A stretch of 64,000 nucleotides of DNA, taken from contig NZ_CP003915.1 of assembly GCF_000521505.1 (NCBI RefSeq), positions 4,464,001-4,528,000 on the forward strand, given 5' to 3'. Positions 35,250-45,253 of the stretch are shown here, in pieces. The position numbers and the translations under genes are program-made. Below the pieces are notes generated by a model. The model was not told where the DNA came from. It searched no databases and saw nothing but the letters and a program-made list of their open reading frames with translations. Origin of the DNA: Advenella mimigardefordensis DPN7. Its GTDB lineage: Bacteria > Pseudomonadota > Gammaproteobacteria > Burkholderiales > Burkholderiaceae_B. Numbering within the stretch: the stretch's first letter is position 1; each line of letters begins with the position of its first letter.

Positions 35250-35353
35250 AACTCTGTGTCCTTTTCAATACCCTCGGCTCGTTACACCGATAAGGCTGAT
35301 GGATAAGATAAATACGACTTGGATAAAAACCGGGAATGAAAATCCGGGATAGC

Positions 35354-35387
35354 AAAAAACAGGAAACCGCGAGGGTTCCCTGTTTTT
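35354..35387 (-). terminator. Terminator-like hairpin between rpsD and rpoA
   Basis: AAAAACAGGAAACC (35355-35368) pairs with GGTTCCCTGTTTTT (35374-35387) with one mismatch around a 5-base loop, and on the minus strand the stem ends in a run of T. It has the form of an intrinsic terminator, yet lies inside the ribosomal operon upstream of essential rpoA, so it may be partial (attenuator) or rpoA may have its own promoter. Confidence 0.7.
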
Positions 35388-35395
35388 CTGGAGCA

Positions 35396-36020
35396 TTAAC
35401 GTGAGTACAGCTCGACGATCATGGATTCGTTGATATCACGAGCGACATCAGCGCGATCCGGAGCCTGTTTGAACGTACCAGTCAGTTTGCTGGTGTCCAC
35501 TTCAACCCACTGTGGCAGACCGTTGCCGGAAGCCAGATCCATAGACTCTTTGATACGAGCCTGTGTTTTGGATTTTTTCACGAACAGAAACAACATCACC
35601 GCTGCTGACCAGCATAGATGGAATGTCTGCCTTGTGACCGTTCAGCTCGATTGCACCGTGGGCAACCAATTGACGGGCTTCTGCACGTGTTGAACCGTAA
35701 CCCATACGGTATACAACGTTGTCCAGGCGTGATTCGAGCAACTGAATCAGGGTCTCGCCAGTGTTACCACGGCGACGCTCAGCTTCAGCGAAGTATTTAC
35801 GGAATTGCTTTTCGAGCACACCGTACATACGTTTCAGTTTTTGCTTTTCACGCAGTTGCAGGCCGTAGTCGGACGTACGGGCACCAGAAGTGCGGCCGTG
35901 CTGACCGGGTTTGGAATCAAGCTTGCATTTGGAGTCGAGTGAACGACGTGCGCTTTTCAGGAACAGATCAATGCCTTCGCGACGCGAAAGTTTGCATTTT
36001 GGTCCAGTATATCGTGCCAT
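35396..36020 (-). CDS. rpsD: 30S ribosomal protein S4, split by a one-base frameshift
   Basis: S4 binds 16S rRNA early in 30S assembly and normally has about 206-207 residues. Two frames cover it. Reading from the ATG at 36020 gives an S4 N-terminus ([16 protein letters not shown]) through [11 protein letters not shown], residue 149. It then runs out of register at a six-A run (35573-35578 on the plus strand as T) and stops at 35502. The -1-shifted frame continues as [11 protein letters not shown] and ends [12 protein letters not shown] with its stop at 35396. Deleting one A of the run gives an uninterrupted protein of exactly 207 residues. Because rpsD is essential, a sequencing or assembly error is the simplest explanation, with slippage an alternative. 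Confidence 0.9.
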
Positions 36021-36037
36021 TTTTTTCCCTTGCTAAA

Positions 36038-36436
36038 TTAGATACGACGACGTTTAGGAGGGCGGCAACCGTTATGCGGGACTGGCGTGATGTCTGAGAT
36101 ACTGGAGATTTTGATACCCAGTGCATTCAATGCACGCACTGAAGATTCGCGACCAGGACCTGGGCCCTTGATACGTACTTCCAGTGTTTTGATACCATAT
36201 TCCAATGCTACACGGCCCGCTGACTCGGCTGCAACCTGCGCTGCAAAAGGCGTCGATTTACGTGAGCCTTTAAAGCCCGCGCCACCCGACGTCGCCCATG
36301 ACAAGGCATTGCCTTGACGGTCAGTAATTGTGATGATTGTGTTATTGAAAGAAGCATGAACGTGTGCAATACCGTCCGATACTACCTTTCTGATTTTTTT
36401 GCGTGCGCGTGCAGCGCCGCCAGAAGCTTTCGCCAT
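36038..36436 (-). CDS. rpsK: 30S ribosomal protein S11
   Basis: 132-residue platform protein of the small subunit contacting the mRNA exit region. The signatures [21 protein letters not shown] and the C-terminal [10 protein letters not shown] are typical. It lies between rpsM and rpsD in the alpha operon, 13 bases from the former and 17 bases from the latter. Confidence 0.98.
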   Translation of the reverse strand: MAKASGGAARARKKIRKVVSDGIAHVHASFNNTIITITDRQGNALSWATSGGAGFKGSRKSTPFAAQVAAESAGRVALEYGIKTLEVRIKGPGPGRESSVRALNALGIKISSISDITPVPHNGCRPPKRRRI

Positions 36437-36448
36437 AATCTACCCCGA

Positions 36449-36814
36449 TTATTTCTTCAGTGATTGTGCTGAACGACGTGGGCCCTTGCGTGTACGTGCG
36501 TTAGTACGTGTGCGCTGACCGCGAACGGGCAGACCACGTTTGTGACGCAGACCACGGTAAGTACCCAGGTCAATCAGACGTTTAATCGAAAGTTGTACTT
36601 CACGACGCAAATCACCCTCGACTGTGAACTGACCAACCTGTTCACGGATTTTTTCGAGTTCTGCATCTGTCAGATCTTTCACTTTCTTGTCATAAGCCAC
36701 ACCGGCTGTTTCGCAGATTTTGCGAGAGCGAGTGCGTCCGATACCAAAAATAGCGGTCAGACCGATTTCAGCATGCTGATGCGGCGGAATGTTAATGCCA
36801 GCTATACGGGCCAT
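36449..36814 (-). CDS. rpsM: 30S ribosomal protein S13
   Basis: 121-residue head protein contacting the P-site tRNA and the large subunit. The start [26 protein letters not shown] and basic tail [13 protein letters not shown] are diagnostic. It heads the alpha operon after rpmJ. Confidence 0.98.
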   Translation of the reverse strand: MARIAGINIPPHQHAEIGLTAIFGIGRTRSRKICETAGVAYDKKVKDLTDAELEKIREQVGQFTVEGDLRREVQLSIKRLIDLGTYRGLRHKRGLPVRGQRTRTNARTRKGPRRSAQSLKK

Positions 36815-36845
36815 GTCTGTTCCTCGTTAAATCGATGCGTCAGGA

Positions 36846-36959
36846 TTAACCCTGGCGCTGCTTGTGACGTGGATCTGTACAAATTACTCGTACAACTCCG
36901 TGTCGTTTAATGATCTTGCAATTACGGCAGATCTTTTTTACCGATGCCATTACCTTCAT
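36846..36959 (-). CDS. rpmJ: 50S ribosomal protein L36
   Basis: Too short to be found by length alone; I translated 36959-36846 and got 37 residues: [16 protein letters not shown] followed by [11 protein letters not shown] and a basic end, stop TAA at 36846. The CxxC...C zinc ligands (CRNC and VICTDPRH) mark the zinc-containing form. It sits between infA and rpsM, the normal betaproteobacterial place. Confidence 0.96.
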   Translation of the reverse strand: MKVMASVKKICRNCKIIKRHGVVRVICTDPRHKQRQG

Positions 36960-36985
36960 GGTTGACTCCTAGTTTTGTTTCCGCT

Positions 36986-37204
36986 TTATTTGGAGCGGAA
37001 GACGATTCTTGCACGTGACAGGTCATAGGGCGTGAGTTCCACCGTTACCTTGTCACCCGGAAGAATCCGAATATAGTGCATTCGCATCTTGCCGGATATG
37101 TGGCCTAAGACCACATGTCCGTTTTCGAGCTTTACACGAAAAGTTGCGTTTGGGAGGTTCTCGACAACCTCACCCTGCATTTGTATGACGTCATCCTTTG
37201 CCAT
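36986..37204 (-). CDS. infA: Translation initiation factor IF-1
   Basis: 72-residue OB-fold factor that occupies the 30S A site during initiation. The sequence [29 protein letters not shown] and [20 protein letters not shown] match IF-1. Its placement right after secY and before rpmJ is a betaproteobacterial feature; it has a 3-base gap to secY. Confidence 0.98.
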   Translation of the reverse strand: MAKDDVIQMQGEVVENLPNATFRVKLENGHVVLGHISGKMRMHYIRILPGDKVTVELTPYDLSRARIVFRSK

Positions 37205-37207
37205 GAT

Positions 37208-38542
37208 CTATCTCATCGGTAAGCTCGAACCCTTAAAACTTGTTTTCTTGAGCAGCGAATCATACTGGTGGGACATCATATAGGCCTGTACCTGCGCCAT
37301 GAAGTCCATTGTTACCACCACGATAATCAACAGCGAGGTGCCGCCAAAATAAAACGGTACATTCTGCCACTGCATCCGGAGAAACTCGGGAACCAGACAC
37401 ACCAATGTGATGTAAATGGCACCGATCAGTGTCAGGCGCATCAAAATTTTGTCGATATATTTTGATGTCTGCAGTCCCGGACGGATACCCGGAACAAATG
37501 CGCCGCTTTTCTTCAGGTTGTCTGCTGTTTCCCGGCTGTTAAATACCAGCGCGGTATAGAAAAAGCAGAAGAACACAACCAGAGCGGTGAATACTGTCAC
37601 ATACAGAGGTTGACCAGGCTGCAGCGCTGCTGCAGTATCGCTTAACCAGCGCATGTTACTTGACTGCGAAAACCAGCTGGCAATGGTTGCCGGAAACAGG
37701 ATGATGGATGAAGCGAAGATGGGCGGAATCACACCTGCCATATTCAGCTTCAGGGGCAGATGTGAACTCTGACCACCATAAACCTTGTTACCGACCTGAC
37801 GCTTGGCGTAGTTCACCGTAATCCGGCGTTGACCACGCTCAACAAACACCACCAGTGCCGTAATCGCAACCACCAGGACCAGGATAAACAGTGCGGACAC
37901 CGTTCCGATCTGATTCTGGCTGACCAGCTCGAACATGCTTGCCAGAGCGGTTGGCAGACCGGCCACAATACCTGCAAAAATCAGGATTGAAATACCATTG
38001 CCAAGACCGCGCTCGGTAATTTGCTCGCCCAGCCACATTACAAACATGGTTCCGGTTACCAGGGTGACCACTGTCGTAAATACAAACATGGGTCCGGGTG
38101 AATTGACCAGATCCGGCTGAGCCTGCAGCGTGGCGGCAATACCAAAGGATTGTGCCAGCGCAAGCAACACCGTGCCATAGCGTGTGTACTGGGTAATTTT
38201 GCGGCGGCCGGCCTCACCTTCTTTCTTGATTGCTTCAAGTGAAGGGACGACAGACGTGACCAGCTGCATGATGATCGATGCCGAAATATACGGCATGATA
38301 CCCAGAGCAAATACCGAGAAGCGCGACAGCGCGCCGCCCGAGAACATGTTAAAGAGGCCCAGAATCCCGCCGGATTGTGAATTGAACAACTGGCGCATGG
38401 CATCGGGATTAATACCCGGCACCGGAATATGCGTACCCAGCCGATACACGATCAGCGCGAGAATCAGGAACACAAGACGCTGCTTGAGGTCGCCGTATTT
38501 TTTACCGCTACCTGCTTTTCCTGCTGCCTGTGCTTTAGCCAC
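37208..38542 (-). CDS. secY: Preprotein translocase subunit SecY
   Basis: Channel subunit of the SecYEG translocon, 444 residues with ten hydrophobic helices. Start [30 protein letters not shown], the plug region near [21 protein letters not shown] and the cytoplasmic loop before the last helix ([22 protein letters not shown]) are as in SecY. It follows rplO with an 11-base gap, the end of the spc operon. Confidence 0.98.
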   Translation of the reverse strand: MAKAQAAGKAGSGKKYGDLKQRLVFLILALIVYRLGTHIPVPGINPDAMRQLFNSQSGGILGLFNMFSGGALSRFSVFALGIMPYISASIIMQLVTSVVPSLEAIKKEGEAGRRKITQYTRYGTVLLALAQSFGIAATLQAQPDLVNSPGPMFVFTTVVTLVTGTMFVMWLGEQITERGLGNGISILIFAGIVAGLPTALASMFELVSQNQIGTVSALFILVLVVAITALVVFVERGQRRITVNYAKRQVGNKVYGGQSSHLPLKLNMAGVIPPIFASSIILFPATIASWFSQSSNMRWLSDTAAALQPGQPLYVTVFTALVVFFCFFYTALVFNSRETADNLKKSGAFVPGIRPGLQTSKYIDKILMRLTLIGAIYITLVCLVPEFLRMQWQNVPFYFGGTSLLIIVVVTMDFMAQVQAYMMSHQYDSLLKKTSFKGSSLPMR

Positions 38543-38553
38543 TTTTACCCCTT

Positions 38554-38997
38554 TTACTCAGCGAGTGAACCACCAGCGGCTTCGATCGCTGCGCGGGCAC
38601 CGGCTGTTGCTGTCAGCCCTTTAAGGGATACTTTACGGGAAAGATCACCGGATTTGATGACTTTTACGTAACGTACTTGCTGACCAATAAAACCTTGCTG
38701 CTTGAGCACCTGAACATCGATTTCGTCGCCAGTCACCTTCTGCAGTTCAGACAAACGTACTTCTGCGTACAGGTGCTGACCCAGAGGCGTAAAGCCACGT
38801 TTTGGCAAACGACGTTGCAGGGGCATCTGACCACCCTCGAAGCCGACTTTATGAAAGCCGCCAGAGCGTGATTTCTGACCTTTGTGTCCACGACCAGCTG
38901 TTTTACCCAAGCCTGAACCAATGCCGCGACCAACACGGCGCTTGGCATGCTTGCTGCCTTCAGCGGGGGACAATGAGTTGAGTTGCATTTCGGACAT
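38554..38997 (-). CDS. rplO: 50S ribosomal protein L15
   Basis: 147-residue large-subunit protein. The glycine-rich start [28 protein letters not shown] is diagnostic and contacts 23S rRNA. It lies 22 bases after rpmD and 11 bases before secY. Confidence 0.98.
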   Translation of the reverse strand: MSEMQLNSLSPAEGSKHAKRRVGRGIGSGLGKTAGRGHKGQKSRSGGFHKVGFEGGQMPLQRRLPKRGFTPLGQHLYAEVRLSELQKVTGDEIDVQVLKQQGFIGQQVRYVKVIKSGDLSRKVSLKGLTATAGARAAIEAAGGSLAE

Positions 38998-39019
38998 CTC
39001 TATTCCTTTACGATAGGCT

Positions 39020-39211
39020 TCAGGCTTCCGAAACGGACACGAGATAATCGACGGTGCGAATCATCCCGCGAACTTCCGGTGTATCCACCAGCACGCGGCT
39101 GCTGTTTACTTTACCCAAACCCAACCCGCGCACTGTATCGCGGTGACTTTGTTTGGTGCCGATAACGGACCGAACAAGCGTGACTTTAATTTGCTTCTTC
39201 TGTGCCATCAT
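39020..39211 (-). CDS. rpmD: 50S ribosomal protein L30
   Basis: 63 residues (or 62 from the second Met), [25 protein letters not shown] being the L30 signature. It directly abuts the rpsE stop, so the two are translationally coupled. Confidence 0.97.
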   Translation of the reverse strand: MMAQKKQIKVTLVRSVIGTKQSHRDTVRGLGLGKVNSSRVLVDTPEVRGMIRTVDYLVSVSEA

Positions 39212-39733
39212 TTACCCCAGAATCTCTTCGACCGATTTGCCGCGCTTTGCTGCTACCTCGGAAGGAGTCAGGCAGGCGTTCAAACCGTTCAATGTTGCGC
39301 GTACCAGGTTGTACGGATTGCTTGAGCCCAGGCTCTTGGCAACCACGTTACGTACGCCCATTACCTCGAAGATAGCGCGCATTGGACCGCCGGCGATCAC
39401 GCCGGTACCTTCGGCAGCCGGTGAGATCAGAACGGTTGATGCGCCATGTTTACCCACGACGGTGTGATGCAGCGTACCCTCTTTCAGAGCGATACGAACC
39501 ATGCCACGACGGGCCTGTTCCATTGCTTTCTGAACTGCGACGGGCACTTCACGTGCTTTACCTTTACCCATACCGATGCGGCCATCGCCATCACCGACTA
39601 CTGTCAGGGCTGCGAAGCTCATTGTGCGACCACCTTTAACTACTTTGGTCACACGGTTGACCGCAATCATCTTCTCGCGAAAACCGTCATCGCGTTCTTG
39701 CTCAGGGGCGTTCTTGCCTTGTGCTTTTGCCAT
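39212..39733 (-). CDS. rpsE: 30S ribosomal protein S5
   Basis: 173-residue double-stranded-RNA-binding-like small-subunit protein, involved in translational fidelity. [28 protein letters not shown], the loop [21 protein letters not shown] and the C-terminal half with [16 protein letters not shown] match S5. It lies between rplR and rpmD in the spc operon. Confidence 0.98.
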   Translation of the reverse strand: MAKAQGKNAPEQERDDGFREKMIAVNRVTKVVKGGRTMSFAALTVVGDGDGRIGMGKGKAREVPVAVQKAMEQARRGMVRIALKEGTLHHTVVGKHGASTVLISPAAEGTGVIAGGPMRAIFEVMGVRNVVAKSLGSSNPYNLVRATLNGLNACLTPSEVAAKRGKSVEEILG

Positions 39734-39748
39734 TTGACAATTCCTCGA

Positions 39749-40114
39749 TTAGATCTTGAGGCCGGCTTCACGCGCGGCTTCAGCCAGCGCCTTGACGCGG
39801 CCATGGTAACGGAAACCGGCACGGTCGAATGCTACAGACTCGATGCCCGCTGCCTTGGCTTTCTCGGCAACCCGTTTTCCAACAATGACGGCTGCCTCAA
39901 CGTTGCCACCATTTTTCTTGCCTTCAGCCAGTTCCTTGCGGACTTCAGGCTCGAGCGTAGAAGCGGTAAACAACACCTTGTCGCCTTCCGGCGAAATAAC
40001 GTTTGCGTAAATGTGAAGATTCGAACGGTGAACTGCCAGACGGTATACACCGAGTTCTGCAATTTTCCGGCGAGTCGCCACGGCACGACGCAAACGGGAT
40101 AATTTTTTGTCCAT
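39749..40114 (-). CDS. rplR: 50S ribosomal protein L18
   Basis: 121-residue 5S-rRNA-binding protein. [35 protein letters not shown] and the C-terminal [24 protein letters not shown] are typical. It is placed between rplF and rpsE as expected. Confidence 0.98.
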   Translation of the reverse strand: MDKKLSRLRRAVATRRKIAELGVYRLAVHRSNLHIYANVISPEGDKVLFTASTLEPEVRKELAEGKKNGGNVEAAVIVGKRVAEKAKAAGIESVAFDRAGFRYHGRVKALAEAAREAGLKI

Positions 40115-40135
40115 GATATATCCTTGCCTGCGCTA

Positions 40136-40669
40136 TTATTTCTTCTTGGTTTCTTTGATGATGACGCGTTCGTCAGCATAACGGACACCTTTGCCTTTGT
40201 AGGGCTCGGGTGGACGATAGCCACGGACTTTCGCGGCAACCTGACCAACAGCCTGTTTGTCGAAGCTCTTCAGAACGATTTCGGTCTGAGTGGGGCATTC
40301 GGCTTTCACGCTTTTTGGCAGCGGATGCACGATGTCATGCGAGAAACCAAGTTGAAGCTTGAGTGAATCTCCCTGAACCTGGGCACGGTAACCCACGCCA
40401 ACCAGATTCAGACGACGTTCGAAACCCTTACTGACGCCGGTAACCATATTGTTTACCAGGGCGCGCAGAGTGCCGGACATTTCCTTGGCGTGACGTGAAT
40501 CATCAGCCACCGCAAAGGTAATTTTGCCGTCTTCCAGCTTGATGGCAACTTCGCCACCCAGTTGCTGGTTCAGTTCACCCAAAGGGCCTTTAACATGAAT
40601 GTTGCTGTCCGTGATGTTGACTTCAACACCTTTAGGGACTTCAACAGGATATTTAGCTATACGTGACAT
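40136..40669 (-). CDS. rplF: 50S ribosomal protein L6
   Basis: 177 residues from the ATG at 40669 (the frame to 40720 includes rpsH-overlap residues and is not used). [17 protein letters not shown] and the C-terminal [19 protein letters not shown] are L6 signatures. It is ten bases downstream of rpsH. Confidence 0.97.
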   Translation of the reverse strand: MSRIAKYPVEVPKGVEVNITDSNIHVKGPLGELNQQLGGEVAIKLEDGKITFAVADDSRHAKEMSGTLRALVNNMVTGVSKGFERRLNLVGVGYRAQVQGDSLKLQLGFSHDIVHPLPKSVKAECPTQTEIVLKSFDKQAVGQVAAKVRGYRPPEPYKGKGVRYADERVIIKETKKK

Positions 40670-40679
40670 GTTCTTCTCC

Positions 40680-41075
40680 TTATGCCACGTAACACAGAAC
40701 TTCGCCGCCCACGCCTTCATGACGGGCCTTACGGTCTGTCATGACGCCACGTGAAGTGGAGACAATGGCTACGCCCAGACCGTTCATCACCTGAGGGATA
40801 GATGTACGACCTTTGTAGATGCGCAGTCCAGGACGTGACACGCGCTCAATGCGCTCGATCACGGGACGTCCCGCGTAATATTTCAGTGAAATTTCAAGCT
40901 CAGGCTTGGATTGTTCACCTTTGATTTCAAAGCTCTCGATATAACCTTCGTCTTTCAGCACGGTGGCAATAGCCACTTTCAGCTTAGAGGAGGGCATCGA
41001 TACCGAGACTTTCTCGACTTGCTGCGCGTTACGGATACGCGTCAGCATATCGGCGATTGGATCGCTCATGCTCAT
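40680..41075 (-). CDS. rpsH: 30S ribosomal protein S8
   Basis: 131-residue central-domain assembly protein; in E. coli it also represses the spc m[20 protein letters not shown] and the C-terminal [25 protein letters not shown] are diagnostic. It lies after rpsN and before rplF. Confidence 0.98.
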   Translation of the reverse strand: MSMSDPIADMLTRIRNAQQVEKVSVSMPSSKLKVAIATVLKDEGYIESFEIKGEQSKPELEISLKYYAGRPVIERIERVSRPGLRIYKGRTSIPQVMNGLGVAIVSTSRGVMTDRKARHEGVGGEVLCYVA

Positions 41076-41086
41076 AATTTATTCTC

Positions 41087-41392
41087 CTACCAGCTAGCCT
41101 TGGTCATACCGGGCACTTCTCCGCGCATTGCCATCTCGCGCAGTTTGTGACGGGTCAAACCAAATTTGCTGAACACGCCACGTGGGCGTCCGGTAATAAC
41201 GCAACGGTTACGCATACGAGTTGGGTTTGCATTACGTGGTAATTGCTGTAATTTCAAACGCGCTTCGTAGCGCTCTTCGTCGGATTTCGATGTATCGTTA
41301 ATGATCGCTGTCAATGCTGCACGTTTGGCTGCGAATTTCTCAACCAGTTTGGCGCGTTTGATATCGCGATTGATGAGTGAAAGTTTTGCCAC
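41087..41392 (-). CDS. rpsN: 30S ribosomal protein S14
   Basis: 101-residue zinc-free (C-minus) S14. [24 protein letters not shown] and the C-terminal [38 protein letters not shown] are typical; only single cysteines are left, no CxxC pair, so it does not bind zinc. Confidence 0.98.
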   Translation of the reverse strand: MAKLSLINRDIKRAKLVEKFAAKRAALTAIINDTSKSDEERYEARLKLQQLPRNANPTRMRNRCVITGRPRGVFSKFGLTRHKLREMAMRGEVPGMTKASW

Positions 41393-41403
41393 GTCATCGC
41401 CCC

Positions 41404-41943
41404 TTAGTTACGAAACGGGAAGCTGAAGGCTGTAAGCAGCGCTTTGGCTTCTTCGTCTGTCTTAGCTGTCGTTGTGATGCTGATATTCAGGCCACGCAGT
41501 GCGTCGATTTTGTCGTATTCAATTTCAGGGAAAATGATTTGCTCTTTTACCCCGACGTTGTAGTTACCACGACCATCGAACGCGCGACCGGAGATACCAC
41601 GGAAGTCGCGTACACGAGGCAATGCGATCGTTACCAGACGATCCAGGAACTCGTACATACGCTGACCGCGCAATGTCACCATGCAGCCGATAGGATAGTT
41701 TTCACGGATTTTAAAACCGGCAATCGCCTTTTTGGTTTTAGTAATCACAGGTTTCTGACCAGCAATTTTTGTCAGGTCTGAAACAGCGTGTTCAATCACT
41801 TTCTTGTCAGCAACGGCTTCAGAAACGCCCATGTTCAGTGTGATTTTGGTAATGCGAGGCACTTCCATATCACTCTTGTAACCGAACTGTTTCTTCATAT
41901 CGCCAGCAATCTTGCTGTTGTATAAATCTTGCAAACGAGCCAT
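41404..41943 (-). CDS. rplE: 50S ribosomal protein L5
   Basis: 179-residue 5S-rRNA- and P-tRNA-contacting protein. The signatures [24 protein letters not shown] and [18 protein letters not shown] are present. It lies 3 bases after rplX. Confidence 0.98.
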   Translation of the reverse strand: MARLQDLYNSKIAGDMKKQFGYKSDMEVPRITKITLNMGVSEAVADKKVIEHAVSDLTKIAGQKPVITKTKKAIAGFKIRENYPIGCMVTLRGQRMYEFLDRLVTIALPRVRDFRGISGRAFDGRGNYNVGVKEQIIFPEIEYDKIDALRGLNISITTTAKTDEEAKALLTAFSFPFRN

Positions 41944-41945
41944 GA

Positions 41946-42275
41946 TTACGCCCCTTTCGCTTTCGAACCAACGACTTCGCCGTTAGAACGGAAAATACGG
42001 ACGTTACGTCCATCAACTTCTTTAACACCTACGCGATCACCCTTGCCAGTGGCAGGATTGAACAATGCAACGTTAGAAACGTGGATAGGCATTGTTTTGT
42101 CAACGATACCGCCTGGATTGTTGGTCATCGGATTAGGTTTAGTGTGTTTTTTGACGACGTTCACGCCTTCAACCAGGACGTAATTAGCGTCAACACGGGC
42201 CAGTACGACACCGCGGCGCTTTTTATCACGGCCGGTAAGGACGATGACTTCGTCACCTTTACGAATGTTTTCCAT
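41946..42275 (-). CDS. rplX: 50S ribosomal protein L24
   Basis: 109-residue KOW-domain assembly initiator of the large subunit. [24 protein letters not shown] and the [13 protein letters not shown] motif identify it. It is 12 bases downstream of rplN. Confidence 0.98.
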   Translation of the reverse strand: MENIRKGDEVIVLTGRDKKRRGVVLARVDANYVLVEGVNVVKKHTKPNPMTNNPGGIVDKTMPIHVSNVALFNPATGKGDRVGVKEVDGRNVRIFRSNGEVVGSKAKGA

Positions 42276-42286
42276 CTATCTGCCCC

Positions 42287-42655
42287 TTACAGCACTTCAG
42301 GTGCCAGTGACACGATTTTCATGAAGCGCTCGGTACGCAGTTCACGCGTAACAGGCCCGAAAATACGAGTACCGATAGGTTCAAGCTTGGCGTTCAGCAG
42401 CACAGCTGCGTTACCACCAAAACGAATCAGCGAACCGTCTTTACGACGAACGCCCTTGGCGGTACGTACAACGACCGCATTGTAGATTTCGCCTTTTTTG
42501 ACGCGTCCGCGCGGAGCTGCATCCTTGACAGTCACTTTAATGATGTCACCGATGGCTGCGTAACGGCGCTTTGAGCCGCCCAACACCTTGATGCACATAA
42601 TACGGCGCGCACCGGTGTTATCAGCCACGTCTAGCGTGCTTTGCATTTGGATCAT
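42287..42655 (-). CDS. rplN: 50S ribosomal protein L14
   Basis: 122-residue protein at the subunit interface. [27 protein letters not shown] and [28 protein letters not shown] are diagnostic. In most bacteria rpsQ lies just upstream, but here the upstream 580 bases are non-coding, so the spc operon begins with rplN and needs its own promoter. Confidence 0.98.
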   Translation of the reverse strand: MIQMQSTLDVADNTGARRIMCIKVLGGSKRRYAAIGDIIKVTVKDAAPRGRVKKGEIYNAVVVRTAKGVRRKDGSLIRFGGNAAVLLNAKLEPIGTRIFGPVTRELRTERFMKIVSLAPEVL

Positions 42656-43237
42656 GATTATTCCTGTTCCAACTTAGTTACATACACTGCCGGTTTCCCG
42701 ACAGCCCGTTTGCCATTTCTGGTATTTCGACCCACTTCGTTTTCGATTTACCAGAAAGAAAAACCAGGGTAAATCAGCACGTTTGGCAGGCCAGCAAGCA
42801 CCAGATGCTATTCATATAACCAGTTTTGGTCCCGTCAGGCCGCGCCCACACGTTGTATGCTTGCGCCACCCTGGGTTGAAATCTGTTTAAATAGTTTCTC
42901 CGCCCGTAAACGAACGAAGTCCTCTAATATATCCTATCTGCGTCTCGGACGCAAGCGAAAAACACCTGAATAATGCTAATTACTACTTGAAAAACAACAA
43001 CTTTTTGGAAAAACAGCCCTCAGAGGCATGGTAGAAATAAATGTGACAGATTTAATAGCGCATAACGGCCCCGCGTCGAGCAGCCCGCAGCCATGAACGG
43101 AGCCATCAGGTTTCATGGCGCGTAATCGGACCATCGGCTGGCGGACACTTCCCTGTTTTGCCGAGTTCGTTCGGTGTCTGACCAAATTACAAATACTAAA
43201 CGATTAAAGAGATCAGGTACTGTGTGGTGGCATTGCA
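42656..43237. other. Non-coding region between rplN and the polyamine-type permease gene
   Basis: 582 bases without a supported gene; the only short frame here (42976-43185, minus) has no recognisable features. The candidate spc promoter lies at 42926-42954. Divergence of codon signals suggests a leader for rplN at 42656-42925 and the trailer of nothing on the plus strand; I found no tRNA. Confidence 0.6.
42926..42954 (-). promoter_or_regulatory. Candidate sigma-70 promoter for the spc operon
   Basis: On the minus strand TTGCGT (42954-42949) and TATATT (42931-42926) are spaced by exactly 17 bases, close to the sigma-70 consensus. It would give a leader of roughly 265 bases before rplN. It is the best match in this gap, but no start site is known. 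Confidence 0.5.
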
Positions 43238-44074
43238 CTACGTCTGCGGCATTGCCATCCGCAGACGCTCGGCGCGACGCCGCAGCCACTCCAGGGTCAG
43301 CAGCATAATGACGGAAAACAGGATCAGCAGCGTCGCTGCAGCGGCAATGGTTGGATTCAGGTTCTCGCGGATGCCGCTGAACATGACCCGCGGGAGGGTG
43401 TACTGGTCCGGCCCGGCAATGAACAGGGTCATCACCACCTCATCGAACGAGGTACCGAAGGCGAACAAGGCACCCGAGATCACGCCTGGCGCAATCAGTG
43501 GCAGCGTGATCCGGCGAAACACATATAAAGGCGGCGCGCCCAGACTGGCCGCAGCCCGTCCCAGGTTGGTGTCATAGCCCTCGAGCGTGGCCATGACGGT
43601 GATCAGTACGAAAGGCGCCCCCAGCACCGCATGCATGACCACCAGCAGACCCAGATTATTGGCCATGCCCAATGGCGCAAAAAACAGATAGGCCGCCACA
43701 CCCAGTATGACTACCGGTACGACCATGGGAGAAATAAGCAGAGCCAGCAATAGCCCTTTGCCCGGGAAGCGTGCCCGGTACAATGCCAGCGCCGCTGCCG
43801 TACCCAGTACCGTGGCGATCACCGTCGCCAGCGGCGCCACAATCAGCGTGTTTTTCAGGCCCAGCATCCATTCAGGCGACTGGAAGAAATTCTCGTACCA
43901 GCGCAGAGAAAAGCCACTTAGCGGATATACCAGAAAGGTGCTGTCATTAAAAGACAAGGGAACAATGACCAGCACGGGCACAATCAGAAACAACAGCACC
44001 AGGATGGCCAGCAGCCAGTGCACGACACGCCAGATGCGTTCGGACGGGGTACGAATGGTATTTCCCTGCGCCAT
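43238..44074 (-). CDS. Polyamine-type ABC transporter permease (PotI/PotC class)
   Basis: Second permease of a spermidine/putrescine-type importer, 278 residues with six hydrophobic helices. The EAA coupling loop is near 177-200 (LGRAAASLGAPPLYVFRRITLPLIAPG). It abuts the larger permease gene and is the last gene of the minus-strand cluster binding protein-permease-permease, with the ATPase first. The substrate is polyamine-like by class, but not demonstrated. Confidence 0.9.
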   Translation of the reverse strand: MAQGNTIRTPSERIWRVVHWLLAILVLLFLIVPVLVIVPLSFNDSTFLVYPLSGFSLRWYENFFQSPEWMLGLKNTLIVAPLATVIATVLGTAAALALYRARFPGKGLLLALLISPMVVPVVILGVAAYLFFAPLGMANNLGLLVVMHAVLGAPFVLITVMATLEGYDTNLGRAAASLGAPPLYVFRRITLPLIAPGVISGALFAFGTSFDEVVMTLFIAGPDQYTLPRVMFSGIRENLNPTIAAAATLLILFSVIMLLTLEWLRRRAERLRMAMPQT

Positions 44075-45253
44075 TTAGGCTACTCCCAGGCGGGTCGAAC
44101 CGCTAAGCCGGCTGTACACCGCATACAGTATCAATGTTGCCGCCAGCAGCATGGCTGCCAGCGCCCCTGCGAGGCCCCAGTTGATGGTGCCATTGGTATA
44201 GAAGGCGATAAAGTAGCTGATCATCTGATCTTTCGGACCGCCCAGCAGCGCGGGGGTGATGTAATAGCCAATCGCCGTAATGAACACCAGCAGGCAGCCG
44301 GCACCAATGCCCGGCAGCGTCTGGGGGAAGTACACTGCCCAGAAACTGCGCAGGGGATGACAGCCCAGCGACACCGCCGCACGCATATAGCTAGGCGAAA
44401 TGCCTTTCATCACACTATATAAAGGCAGAATCATGAAAGGCAGCATGATGTGCACCATGGCGATATACACGCCCAGGCGATTGAATACCAGTTGCATGGG
44501 GGCATCAATCAGGCCGATCTGAATCAGCAGCCGATTAATCAGGCCGCCATTTTGCAGCAGCACGATCCAGGCCGCCGTGCGCACCAGCAAGGAGGTCCAG
44601 AACGGCAGCAATACCAGAATCATCAGCAGGTTGCTGGTGCGCGCCGGCAAGCGCGCCAGCAGATAGGCCAGCGGATAAGCCAGTACCAGCGCCACCAGCG
44701 TCACCACCGCCGCCATCCAGAAGGTGCGCAGGTAAATGGCCTTGAAAATCCCCTGATCGGGCGCCGCCGCGCCAATACTGCCATCCGGGGCCTGTTTCAG
44801 ATCCAGAGCGGTCAGCAGATAGTACGGGGTTTGCGGCCGCGCATTATTTTTCAAGATGCCCCAATATTCCTGCTCGGACCAGCGCGGGTCAATTTCGTCG
44901 AACGCTTTCTGGAAACTGGGGGGATCAATCTTGAACGGCATCCGGCGTGCTGTTTTGGCAATCAGCGTACGAAAGCCGGCCTGCTCGAAATTGAGCCGCT
45001 GCAGCAGCGGCCCCATGGCCTGACCCTCGCGCGCCCGGGCCAGATCATCGGCCAGGGCGCGGTACATGTCCTCTGTCACCGGCGTACCGGGCTCCCACTT
45101 ATGCAGGGTTTTGACGGTGGCCGGCAAAATCGTGACCACCTCGGGATTGGCCACGCTTTTGCCCAGAAACGAAGCGATCGGCGCCACGAAGGCCAGCAGC
45201 AGAAACAACAGCAGCGGCAAAACCAGCCAAAGCGCCTTGCGTGGCCCCACCAT
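44075..45253 (-). CDS. Polyamine-type ABC transporter permease (PotH/PotB class)
   Basis: 392 residues, longer than the usual 285-320. After helix 1 (LVLPLLLFLLLAFVAPIASF) comes a periplasmic insertion of about 130 residues (roughly 35-165), which is unusual, and then five more helices. The EAA loop near 310-330 reads YMRAAVSLGCHPLRSFWAVYFPQTLPG. It overlaps the binding-protein gene by one base (TAATG) and abuts the small permease, showing translational coupling. Confidence 0.9.
   Translation of the reverse strand: MVGPRKALWLVLPLLLFLLLAFVAPIASFLGKSVANPEVVTILPATVKTLHKWEPGTPVTEDMYRALADDLARAREGQAMGPLLQRLNFEQAGFRTLIAKTARRMPFKIDPPSFQKAFDEIDPRWSEQEYWGILKNNARPQTPYYLLTALDLKQAPDGSIGAAAPDQGIFKAIYLRTFWMAAVVTLVALVLAYPLAYLLARLPARTSNLLMILVLLPFWTSLLVRTAAWIVLLQNGGLINRLLIQIGLIDAPMQLVFNRLGVYIAMVHIMLPFMILPLYSVMKGISPSYMRAAVSLGCHPLRSFWAVYFPQTLPGIGAGCLLVFITAIGYYITPALLGGPKDQMISYFIAFYTNGTINWGLAGALAAMLLAATLILYAVYSRLSGSTRLGVA

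Noticed and set aside
42976..43185. 69-residue frame in the rplN-upstream gap
   Set aside because: No ribosome site, no domain features and not conserved in content with any known protein I recognise.
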